Positions 1 to 10,109 of a stretch of 64,000 bases of DNA are shown here, one piece after another. Made by a program: the position numbers and the translations under genes. The first letter of the stretch is position 1; each line of letters opens with the position of its first letter. This DNA comes from Ehretia macrophylla. Taxonomy: Eukaryota; Streptophyta; Magnoliopsida; Boraginales; Ehretiaceae. Under the pieces are notes generated by a model that was not told where the DNA came from, did not search any database, and was given only the letters and a program-made list of their open reading frames with translations. Location: NCBI GenBank assembly GCA_037974665.1, contig CM075778.1, forward strand, positions 25,610,001 to 25,674,000, written 5' to 3'.

Positions 1-430
1 GTATGCCTTGTGTGTTAAGTGAACTAATGTGGTCAATATGTTTTATGTGATAACGTGTTATACGTACTCAATGTGTTGTAATTAATGTGCATTATGTGAT
101 TAATGTGTATTATGTGACAATTGTGTTTTATGTGATTTTGTGCCTTGTGTGAAGTTAGTTGTTTATGTGCTTTTAATTGTTTATAACTAGCTTATGTGAA
201 ACAACGTGCTTTAGGTGCTCAATGTACTTTAAGTGACCAATGTGAGTTACGTGATCAACTTGTCTTATGTGAAGTTTGTTGCTTATGTGACTTTAATTGT
301 TTATAACTTACTTCTGTGATATAACCTGTTTATGTGATGTTGGCTTCTTATATGCTGAATTGTGTGTTATGTGATAATGTTAAATTATATGATAATCATG
401 TATTACATTGTACCTGTTTTCATGTGATGT
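1..430. repeat. Degenerate tandem repeat rich in TTATGTGA
   Basis: The octamer TTATGTGA and close variants recur every 10 to 40 bases. On a larger scale, a block of about 50 bases at 149-198 recurs at 269-319, giving a period near 120 bases. It belongs to the interior of the gypsy element. No coding potential is seen. Confidence 0.6.
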
Positions 431-2624
431 AATTGTATATATTCTATAACTGTGGGTGATTCTTTTAGGTAAAGTAAGGATGACTGCAAGAGTTTTCGGA
501 AATAGTGGTAGGCCATGATTTTGAATTATTATTATTCTAGAAGTTTATCAGTTAGATTTTAATTGTTATGTTTATGGATTTTAGTTTCGGCTTAGTGGAT
601 TGATCTTGATGTTCCTTTAGTGAGAATGAAGTTGTTCGAGGAAAATAGCAATGTATCTTGATGATTATAATTATTTTTGTTGCCATGTTTAACTTATTAT
701 TACTTGGAGATGAATCATAAGTTGAGGTTTCTGTGAGGTTGTGATTAGACACTTTTGGAGTCTGAACTCAGATTATACTTTCTTGATGTTATTTTAGAAT
801 AAATTTATTTGAGGAATTAGTGATGTATATTTGTGAATGGAATGAAGTGTGGTATAACATGTGAATATGTCTACTATTTGGGATTGCTATATTATTAATG
901 GATATTTTGGAGTTTTGATCGTTAAACCTTGGAGACAATTAAAGTGATTCCTGACTAAAGTTACTTTATTCGAAGATGCAATTGTTCGGAGATAGAATTA
1001 TTTGAGGAAATAAAAATGCATTTTGGTGACTGAACATTTACTTACCTACATCAAGCTTTTGAGTTCTAGGTGGTATGACTCTCTAAATTGTTGATTGGAG
1101 ATTCTCTTGTGTTATAGTGGGTTAATATGAATCTGTATTGTGTTATCAGATTTTGGAGTCTTCATTAGTTAATCTTGTTGGGTAATCGGTGATTTATCTT
1201 GTTTAGTGATTGGTCTGGTACGGAATGAAAAATTTTGGAGTGATTTATCTTGTTTGGTAATTGTTATGACTCCTTAGGTTCTCTAGGTCTCCTTAGTGTC
1301 TTGATTTGGAGGAAGATAGATTATAGGATTTGACTTGTTGGTGTTCAAATGTGTAGGTGGGACACCCTTCTTGTGCTTCATAATTCTATTAGTCTTATTA
1401 TTATCTTTTACTCTATTCTCACTTATTTGAGAGAGAGTTACACTTTTCTAGCATATCAATTGTTTCTTGAAAGTTTTGCTTATTGGATTAATGGATCCTA
1501 TACTCATTTGACATTGTTTCCATTCTTAACATTCATATTTGCTTCTTATAGCAATGTCGCTTATTGGAGTTAAGGTTTGAGACTTCTATATTTCATTCTA
1601 TATCTCTAGCCATTCGTTTCAATATTTCATTTCATCCTATTACTATTCATTTGAAAGTAATTTTTCTTTTGGTATACCATTTTACTTATTCGAATTTCAC
1701 TTGCTTGATGTACTCCCTACCTAAGTACATCATTGTCATTCTTGTTGATCCTTGTTAATCCTATTGTTTCATTATTAAATCTTGAGTCATTACTTTACTT
1801 GTAATTGCTCATTCAATATACTCGGCATTGTCCTTCTTATTAATACTTCTTTGGTTATTGCGTGTTGAGATACTCATTATCTTGACACTCATATTTTCTA
1901 TTGAATTAACCATCTCTTATTTCTTAATTTCATTTCGCCTCAAGTACAACTTACTTGTTGGTTCCTTGAACAATCATCGAGAATTGAAATATCTACTTGT
2001 TCAGGAATTTTTGTTTAACATACTCAGCACTGTGTTGACTCGTCATCATCCTTTGTTCGTACTTATTTAACTGAAAGGTGCTGAGACATTTCTTATCTTA
2101 GTTATCATGCTTCCTTATTAAACTATTGGCCTCTTGATTCTCTAACTTGTTTGACCTCTTGCTCCCTTGATTGTTGGCTCAAATATGACTTTCCATATTC
2201 TTAATTCTTTGTAAATTTCATAAGAGCCATATTCTGACCAATGTCACTTTTGAGATATTTCCTTGATCAGTAATCATTCATGTTATCGTGATTGAGTTTT
2301 TAAACCCTCGGGGTGTTCATAGAGCTCTTTTGTGTAGTAAGGGATGATTGATAATTAGTGGTGTCACGCTAAGACTTGGAGTTGCAATTTCTTTCATATG
2401 CAATATGATATTAGGTAGGAGAGAATTATGAATTGGAGATTGTCTTGGAACTATGATCATCAACTTGCAGTCAACAGAGGTTGTTCTTTTGAGGTCTTTG
2501 GTTAGGTGTCATCCTAGGAGATAAATGAGAACTAAGAGAAGTATTATTAAGTGTAACGATTGGGGATTTAATTGTCTATCAATTCGAGAATTGCGCGGAC
2601 GCAATTGTTTTAAGGAGGGGAGAA
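1..2624 (+). mobile_element. Internal region of a non-coding Ty3/gypsy element, 5' part outside the window
   Basis: This stretch lies directly upstream of a long LTR and ends in a purine-rich tract (2613-2624) of the type that primes plus-strand synthesis. No gag, protease, reverse transcriptase, integrase or chromodomain similarity is visible in any frame. It therefore looks like the interior of a LARD-type (large, non-autonomous) derivative or a heavily decayed copy. The last 25 bases before the LTR closely match the corresponding place in the element at 46665-52934, which links both to one gypsy group, probably the Tekay/Del chromoviruses. The first 430 bases are a degenerate tandem repeat. 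Family placement is inference from terminal sequences only. Confidence 0.6.
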
Positions 2625-5256
2625 TGTGAAACCCCACTTTTCTGCTTTAACTCGATTTACGTGCTTTGTCTCGTTTTGCGTGCATATGACCTGCTTATGT
2701 GCTATAGGGCCTAGAATGTTATAATTTTGATATCAATACTCCTAGAACATGCTAAATGTGCATTCATGCAATTTTCATCAAAAACAGAGTTAGAAATTTT
2801 ATCGTCGATTTTTAGTGAATAGTGTTTTTGAACACCTGTCCGCTAAAATTTTTACAGGGGTGTTTTAAACGTCTTAAAAACTAGTCCTCTATTATTAATA
2901 GACCCATGTTTGATAAAAATTGATTCTGAAACAGAATAGTAATTTAAATATATTTTTCGGGCGAAAAATAGCGTTTTTGAGTCAAATAGTGATTTCTTCT
3001 AAACCCGATTCTTGCATTGACTTTTGTTGACCTAGTATATATTAATATAAATGTATTTATATGTGGTATTAAATGATTTTAGATTAATTGTGCATTCAAA
3101 AGACATTTGAAAATAAATAATATGACTTTTCACCTTCTTTTGCAAAAATCGCGTTTTAAGCCGATTCGAGTAAAATTGTTTGATTGTAAAACTTCTTGTC
3201 ACCTAAAAATAATTTACTTGAGCTAGCTTGGGTGTTGAATAATTGTTTTGAACTTTGGTGATCAATAAAATGTATTTAAAGTCAAGAAAACACTAAAAAT
3301 ACTAAAGTTTCAACTTTGACTTTCATTTGACTTGTTGACTTTCATGCATATATCACCAACACACAATGAAACAAAGCAAAACACCACATTTTCACACACC
3401 TTGCAGCCGTGAAAGCTTAGGAAAAAAAAAAGAGATTTTATTCAACTTATTTTCAAAGTAATTTTGCCTTAGAAAACTCATTTAAAGTCCGAATCTTTTC
3501 AAACCGAGCTAGATTCCGCTTGTTGGGCACCTGTTGCACGCATTCCTAGTTTTACTTCGGATCAAAGGTGAGAGAAAAATTCTAGATCTCAAAATGTCAT
3601 TTTTGTGTTTTTGCGTATAAATGAAGATTGAACCGTTAGAATTGTAATCTGATGTTAGATTATTGCTCCTTGCATGCTAGGGATCATTATATACTAATAC
3701 TACGAGTTTCTGTCGGATATAGCATAATTTTTATTTTCCGGGTATTTAATTTTGATTAAAATGTTCAAAGTTGATTTAATTGAGTTGTGTTGATCGAAAT
3801 CGATTGCCGTCGATTTCTAAATACTTGATAATTACGTGTTAGCGCTGTTGTAATGCCGAATTTTCGATTACATTGTTTGTGTGAAAATCCGGAAAATCCA
3901 GCCATGACGTCATAGGGTTTTAGGGTTATCGGGCATGTTTTGGAGGTGTTATGGTGGATTTCCGAGAGGGCTAATGTAGTAGGTTGAATGGGCGAGTGAT
4001 AGGAACTGATTTGGCAATGTTTGGATTAGTAGATTGTAAGTTATGAATTTTAGAAGTTTAGGTTGTCATTCTTTAATTTCTTGAACGATGCCTTAGATGG
4101 TTGGGTAGTGTTCGAGTGATGAATGGTGAGTTTTTGTTGAGTAATTTAGAGTTTAATTATGTATATTATGCATGTCCGGTTAGATGGCCTACTTTGTCAT
4201 CTAACTACGTTGTTTGTTGTTTAATTTAATATTGATGTTATATTGATGTTATTGATCGGTTATTATTGAATGCGGGAATCGGGCACTCTTGTTGCTGATC
4301 TCCCAATTGATTGATTGATTTATGCTTGCATGATGATTGATGAACATGGAGTCTTGGTATGTGTGTGCCACCTCTCGGGCAGCGTCGGGCTGTCGGGTTG
4401 ATAACGGCATGACTGCCATAGGCTACCCCCAGCTCGCATGACGGAGATGTCATGGAGGGAAGGGGCTAGTGAGGTACCTCGGGTGCGTGAGTAATGGGGA
4501 GTTATAAGAAGAACGGTTGAGATCGTGATGGCGTTTGGAGCTACACCAAATAGAGTATCCTTATTGATTGGTTATATAGTTATGTGATGATAGCTTTATT
4601 TATGTTATTATTGTTATTGTGTGTTTACTAACTCAAATGATTACTCCAAGGAGTTTAGTAGACCTTGCTCGAGATCTATCGGATCCTCACTGGGCTTATG
4701 TATATAAGCTCACTCTCTATTAATGCATGCTTACAGGTGTTGCAGAGCCGGATTACGGGTATGTGCCTCCTGAAGAGGAGAATGTGGAAATGTGCTTTAC
4801 GTGGACGAGTCATATGTTCCCGAGTCTTATCCATGATTTTATGTTGTTTAAATGTCTTGTATATTAGATTAATAGACTTTATATACCTTATGGTTCTTAA
4901 TGTAATAGGTATTGAAAAGATGATGATCCAAATGTTGTTAACTTAGCGGTTTTCTTTTGTTTATAGTTAAGTTGTAAATGTGTCTCAACTTATTTTTGAA
5001 ACGTATGATAAAGTGGAGGTATTGTATGTTATGTTGGAACGGAGGCAGATAACGAAGACTGATTATTGTATACTACGGTTAGGTTGTATGTTGTTATGCT
5101 GTTAAGGAGTTGTTGTATGTATGGTTATGGAATTTTGAATGTTTAATGTTATTAACGAGGTTGGTTTAGAACCTCGGTAATCTATTTACTGTCGTTACTG
5201 TCGAAATTCCGTTGCGTCCTGACTGATCGTAGGAGGGGTCGTGTTGGGGCGTGACA
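2625..5256 (+). repeat. 3' LTR (2632 bp) of a Ty3/gypsy element
   Basis: The repeat starts with TGTGAAACCCC just after a polypurine tract and ends with GGGGCGTGACA, so it has the TG...CA ends expected of an LTR. Length and both termini resemble the long LTRs of Tekay/Del-type chromoviruses, and the same layout is seen inverted at 46665-52934. The base after the LTR falls in a copia reverse transcriptase coding segment, so this gypsy element inserted into an older copia copy. The matching 5' LTR would lie left of the window, so the target duplication cannot be checked here. Confidence 0.75.
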
Positions 5257-6286
5257 TGGATGATCTATTGATAACAGGGAATTCTTACTCATTTGTTCGC
5301 AGTACCATATCAGCTCTATCTCAAAGGTTCTCCATTAAAAATCTTGGGCACATCAATTTTTTTTTCTTGGTGTCGAGATAATTCCTTCTCTGAATGTGCT
5401 GCTTCTATCACAACAGAAGTATATCCGAGATCTATTGGCTAAATTCAATCTTGATGGTGTGAAAGAAGCTGTAACTCCTTTCAGCTCAAGCACACGACTT
5501 ATTCTCACGGATGGCTCCCCGCTTGCCGATGCATCCCATTATAGGAGTCTTATTGGTGGCTTGCAATACCTTTCTATTATACGCCCTGATGTCGCTTATG
5601 TTGTTAACAAATTAGCTCAATTCATGGATTCTCCAACACAAACCCATTGGACTGCTGCAAAACGACTTCTTCGTTACCTAAAACACACAATCCTTCATGG
5701 ACTATTTCTTCAACGAGCTCAACCTTTTGACTTAACAGCATATGCAGATGCCGATTGGGCAGGAAACCGTGCTGGTTATACCTCAATTTCAGCTTACATT
5801 ATATTTCTTGGTGGCAATGTCGTTTCATGGAGCTCCAAAAAGCAAAAAACCATAGCATGTTCTTTAACCGAGGCGGAATACCGTTTCGTTGCTTCCTCTG
5901 CCGCAGAGCTAAGTTGGCTCACAAATCTTCTTCGTGAGCTGCATCATACAATCACCAAGCCTCCACAACTACTCTGTGACAATATTTCCGCCACATACCT
6001 CTGCGCCAATCCCGTATTTCACTCGCGGATGAAACACCTAGCCCTCGACTATCACTTTGTAAAGGAAAAAGTGTCAGCTGGCTCACTGCAAGTCGCCCAT
6101 GTATCCACTCGCGCTCAATTTGCAGATGTGCTAACCAAGCCATTAGCTAAATCTCTGTTTTTTCTCTTACAATCCAAGATTGGTGTTACCCATGAAAACA
6201 CCATCTTGTGGGGGCATAATAAGAGGAAATCACTCCTTCCTGATACTCCTATTTCACAATCTGTACAGGCTAAAGATCAGGAGTAA
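5257..6286 (+). mobile_element. Ty1/copia pol remnant: end of reverse transcriptase plus RNase H
   Basis: A fossil copia copy. The segment begins at the catalytic aspartate-pair region of reverse transcriptase (MDDLLITG) and continues through the C-terminal RT domain (SLIGGLQYL, RPDVAYVVNKL). It then runs into the copia RNase H domain with its acidic residues in YADADWAG, LTEAEY and LLCDNISA, and the terminal ADVLTKPL motif. The upstream part is not in the window because the gypsy LTR at 2625-5256 adjoins it. It is broken and not expected to be active. The domain order and motifs are typical of plant copia elements, so the family call is firm; the lineage within copia is not resolved. Confidence 0.9.
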
Positions 6287-6480
6287 TCTTTGTACAATCT
6301 CCCTACTCTTAGGCTGTCAAGAGAGATCTTAGCATAATATCGCTAGTCTTAGGCTCTCAATGTTTACTGCCTTTTATATGTTCATTACACTCTGTATATA
6401 TATATATATACATGATGTATCAATACAAGAAATACAAGCTTCATTTGCTCAAACTCGTCAGTCCCTTTATTTACAAAGAA
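6200..6480 (+). repeat. Possible 3' LTR remnant of the copia element
   Basis: After the RNase H domain there is a G-rich tract (about 6209-6214) that could be a polypurine tract. It is followed by AT-rich sequence with a TATA run at 6396-6412, as in a short copia LTR. No clean TG...CA ends or partner LTR are visible, so the limits are approximate. Confidence 0.35.
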
Positions 6481-8008
6481 TCTCTCCAAGAACTAATCTC
6501 CAAGATCACTATCAACTTAGCAATTCTTTGTCTTCTAAAGGATCAGATGGCCAATATCTTCAACCTCCGAAGAAGCAAGACCATTTTCCTCAACCACCTC
6601 CATTGCTGCATGATGACAATGATCCAAGATTTGGCATAGATAAGAGACTAGTGTTCAGTGGACCTAATCCACTTCACAACTGACTCAATTTTCTGGTGGT
6701 CAATCCTACATAGCTAGGCTATTACTTAATCTATGCTTTGTATTTCTTCTTGAGCTGATTGTCAATTTGTTTTGGTAATGAAAAAGCTAATCCTGTCTGT
6801 AAGCAGTTGGTCTTTGCCATCTAAAGAGTCAAAGGCCAGTGTACGAAGTTCTTCTTATGCGCAAGGTTCGTGAAATAGTCGGATCTACTTAAGTGACTAT
6901 TTTAGACAAATTATTTTGCATCATTTATATCCACAACTCGAACATGTGAGTCTGTGACCTCAAGGTCAAATAGCGATAACATCTAACAAGTCAGAGTCGA
7001 AAGAGAAATATGGTGGAGAGAGAGATTGTGTTTTACTTCATTTCCCTATTTCCTTCCTTTTTTCTCTCTTTTTCTTTGAGGTCCTAAACCTTGGTATATG
7101 TACGTAGAGAAAGATCCATTATCCATACATACAATATATTAACTAAAATTTGTGGTTTTGTTGTAGCCAAATCAATTGTAGAAACTTTCTTCGGAAGCAA
7201 CATAACAAGCTCTTTGCTCCAAGGGCATGGTTTATCAATAGTGGGGTGAAATTGCTTTTGTGATGCCGCGAGTTTGACACTCCTCACTATTCTAGAGTTC
7301 TATCATTGACTAACCTAATGCACGTGTTGAAGTGCATCATTGCACCCGGAGGTTTACCAGTTGGTGGTCGAGTACCGTCGAATAATCTGGTGGTCGAGCT
7401 TCGCTAGTAAGATTTTCGCTTCATCCAAAAAAATATAAAAAGCTCTTTGGTATTTGACCTGCTCTCTTTAAATGAATTTCTTTTATAGACCTGACACTAC
7501 TAGTCTCCACTAACCTTGTTGGTCATCTAAACACTTGCAACATAGTTTTCCTGATCAAAGTAGGCGATAAACTAACTAAAAGACACTCGATGAATTCAAT
7601 AGATCGATTTAGGAGATCGTAATTGTTAGTAGCTTCATTATGAATGATATTCACAAATCTTGAGTAGTGTATCTTCATTGCAATCGAGTCATAAATTGTT
7701 GGATTTTTTATTTTTTTATTTTGGTCAAATAAGATATTCCACTAAAGGAACAAAGGTACACGAGTTTCATCCAATTACAGTTGAATAATGCTACACTATT
7801 TATACACACTCTTCATATGCAAAAGGATTTTGGCGCTTGTAGATTAACCCATTTTTGTTTCGTATGAATCAATCATATGCACAAAAGTGGAGTTTACCTG
7901 AATATATCAAGACCTCAAGATCAACATTTGCACTCATACATGAAGATAGTTCAATATATCAATTTTCTTTTTTAACTAGGAAAAAAAATTATTTTTCCCT
8001 AATTGAGA
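6481..8008. other. Intergenic stretch, no gene recognised
   Basis: Only short open frames without family similarity are present; the longest on the minus strand is 7084-7287. AT-rich low-complexity segments dominate. A stretch near 7330-7440 ending in a short A-run resembles the tail of a retroposon but lacks a recognisable target duplication. Confidence 0.4.
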
Positions 8009-8016
8009 GTGTACAC

Positions 8017-9098
8017 TAGAGCTAGCAAATAGGCCAGCTCGGCATGGTCCGGCACCGCCTGCCCGAATCGTGGGTTAAGAAAAATAAGTCCAACTCGACA
8101 CATATGTTTAATGGGCTGAGCTGGGATGGGTTCAATTCTTGAAATATAAGACCCAGTTCGGCCCACGAGCCCGCTACCACGAGTCGCGAATTGGGCTGAG
8201 CTAGGCTGGGCCAGCCCATCATTTTTTTTATTTTTTATTAGTGTGTTCTAAATTTTGATTGTTGGATTAATAACGAAAAAAGTTTAAGCTTAACTTTTTT
8301 TTTATGAAAAAGTTAATTTAACAATTAACAAGAAATAAGTTGATTAATAATATTAATATAAATGATAAAAATATTACTTAACAAACCACAAGTTTACGAG
8401 ACACAGATACGTTACTAATAAACATAAAAAAGAACATTAGATAAATGTTTGAAGAAAGTTGGTGGAGAAGTTCTTTATTTTATTATGCTCCTTGTGCGGG
8501 TGCTGGGTTTGTTGGTGATAGTGGTGGCGTTGGTTGAGGATTAAAATAGTTTGGAACAATTCTAAATTGACGACGAAATATATATTTACGTTCACAATAG
8601 TTACAAATTGCATACCCATATTCTTCAAAGTAAGCAAAATGATTCCAAACATTTGAACGTAATCGTTTTGAAAGATTTTCTTTCCCCATAGCTATAGATA
8701 TTGTGTATTCTCTTGTAGTAAAATAAAGAGACAATAGGTAGTAAAATAAATATATAATTTTGTAGTAAAAAGAAGTTGAATACACTAACTATTTATAAGA
8801 AAAATTACATGTACACATTACAATCTCAAGATGGACTTTATATGAGCACTGAGCTGGATTCAAGCTGGGCCTGTGCTGGGTTCGAGTTGGGCTGGACTGA
8901 GCTTATGGGCTGAGTTGGGTTGGGTTGAACTTGGACACAAATGGGCTGAGTCCAAAAATATATGATCCAGCTCGGCTCACCTATATGTGGTAGGCTGAGT
9001 CAAGTCAAACCCATTTTTATTCGAACTGAACTGAGCCCGAATTTTAATGTGTCGAACTGAACTAAACTTGTGTCGATCCGACCCAAATGCCACCTCTA
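8017..9098 (-). mobile_element. hAT-superfamily transposon remnant with BED zinc finger
   Basis: The ends form imperfect inverted repeats: TAGAGCTAGCAAAT on the left against TAGAGGTGGCATTT read from the right. They are flanked by an imperfect 8-bp duplication (GTGTACAC at 8009-8016, ACGTACAC at 9099-9106), as hAT elements make. Both subterminal zones carry many GGGCTGGGC-like repeats, a usual place for transposase binding. The minus strand at 8483-8695 encodes a BED zinc finger (VWNHF, then CNYC within ICNYCERKY) followed by a proline-rich stretch. The rest of the transposase is gone, so this is an internally deleted, non-autonomous copy. It is related to the element at 42392-44013. Confidence 0.8.
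8483..8695 (-). pseudogene. hAT transposase N-terminal BED zinc-finger fragment
   Basis: From the methionine of MGKENLSKRLRSNVW the frame reads 70 residues. It shows the BED pattern of aromatic residues (VWNHFAYF) and the first cysteine pair (CNYC), then a short tail rich in proline and threonine. BED fingers are the DNA-binding N-terminus of hAT transposases. A complete BED finger also has a downstream His pair, which I do not see, so the finger is probably truncated. The catalytic RNase H-like fold and the C-terminal dimerisation region are missing. It is a relic within the deleted hAT element rather than a host gene. Confidence 0.7.
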
Positions 9099-9106
9099 AC
9101 GTACAC

Positions 9107-10025
9107 ATGTGGCTCTGCCACTACATCTTGGTAACGTTGGTTTCTAATTAATCAATCATACTATTTGATGAATTGGCTTCTTTCTTTAACAGTAATGCTT
9201 TGTGCCATCCAGTCAACGCTTCACTTAGAATTTCTATACTAAATATCAAATATACTCTTATATGAAATAGAATTCCTATCATGGACAATGAATCAATGTT
9301 CAGGGAATATATAATAGTACTCTTCTTTGACCCGGTGATTCTACCCTACACCTTTTGAGGCTTCAAAAGGATTTGTTGTTTAGAACTCCAAAACTTTTAT
9401 CGGCCTTTGCTCTCTCCTTCAAAGATTTAGATCTTGCTAACTCGTACGTTTCCACAATTTTCTTCTTCACTTGCAATTGACCTCCATTATTCAATCATTT
9501 TGCTTGAATTTTATTAGGTTCGTTCTGACATTTGCGGATATAAGACAGAAAATGTTTGGGCCGAGCCCAAACAGCTCTCGCATCAGGTGAGACCCACACC
9601 ACCATGTGTGTGAGGGCCGTTGGGTTTGGCAACCCATATGAAGACATTGCAACTGCTGTTTTATGACATTAGCAGACTTGAATTTTATTCTTTCTGAAAG
9701 CAAGATTAACCTAACAAGATTAGGCCAGAGTTGATCATGATCATATATACACTGGCCATTCAAACATATTGCAAGCATTCTCACATTCCATTCAAGCACC
9801 ATGAACAAGTTTAGGCAGCAAAATAATATACCCAAAACCAAAACAGCAGAAAGTTATCAGACAACCCCAGATTTATGAGAAAAGAAAGGGGAAACAATAC
9901 ATGTGCAGAATGCTTCTCAAAGTCTTAGTTCAGCAACAAAGTAGACTTATAGGATAGTACCAGGAACATGAGATGCTACAATGTCGGTAACCCCCTACAG
10001 GCGGTCGTCTGTAGTCTTCGGAATG
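9107..10025. other. Intergenic or 3' UTR-like sequence, no gene recognised
   Basis: No protein similarity is seen. The part from about 9480 to 10025 lies just downstream, on the minus strand, of the exon-like open segment at 10026-10109 and could be its 3' UTR. Confidence 0.3.
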
Positions 10026-10109
10026 TTATGAAGGCAAATCTGCTTCTCTCGAAAATATTGCAATGATGTCTCCTTCCCCTTCGTCCTTCTTTCCTTTTAG
10101 CAACAGATC
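10026..10109 (-). CDS. Candidate terminal exon of an unrecognised minus-strand gene
   Basis: A good acceptor (TTCTCAG) at 10111-10110 on the minus strand is followed by 27 codons and a TAA stop. The peptide is basic, then acidic, then hydrophobic (DLLLKGKKDEGEGDIIAIFS followed by READLPS). The composition looks coding rather than intronic, and the base composition here is richer in G and C than its surroundings. I could not tie it to a family or find convincing upstream exons between 10110 and 13750. It may be the last exon of an unannotated gene, a pseudogene fragment, or chance. Confidence 0.3.
   Translation of the reverse strand, partial: DLLLKGKKDEGEGDIIAIFSREADLPS

Noticed and set aside
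1349-2070. Three consecutive plus-strand open frames as genes
   Set aside because: Leucine/phenylalanine/serine-rich translations of pyrimidine-rich AT sequence inside a gypsy interior; no recognisable domain.
7330-7440. Retroposon tail near an A-run
   Set aside because: No target duplication and no recognisable family sequence.
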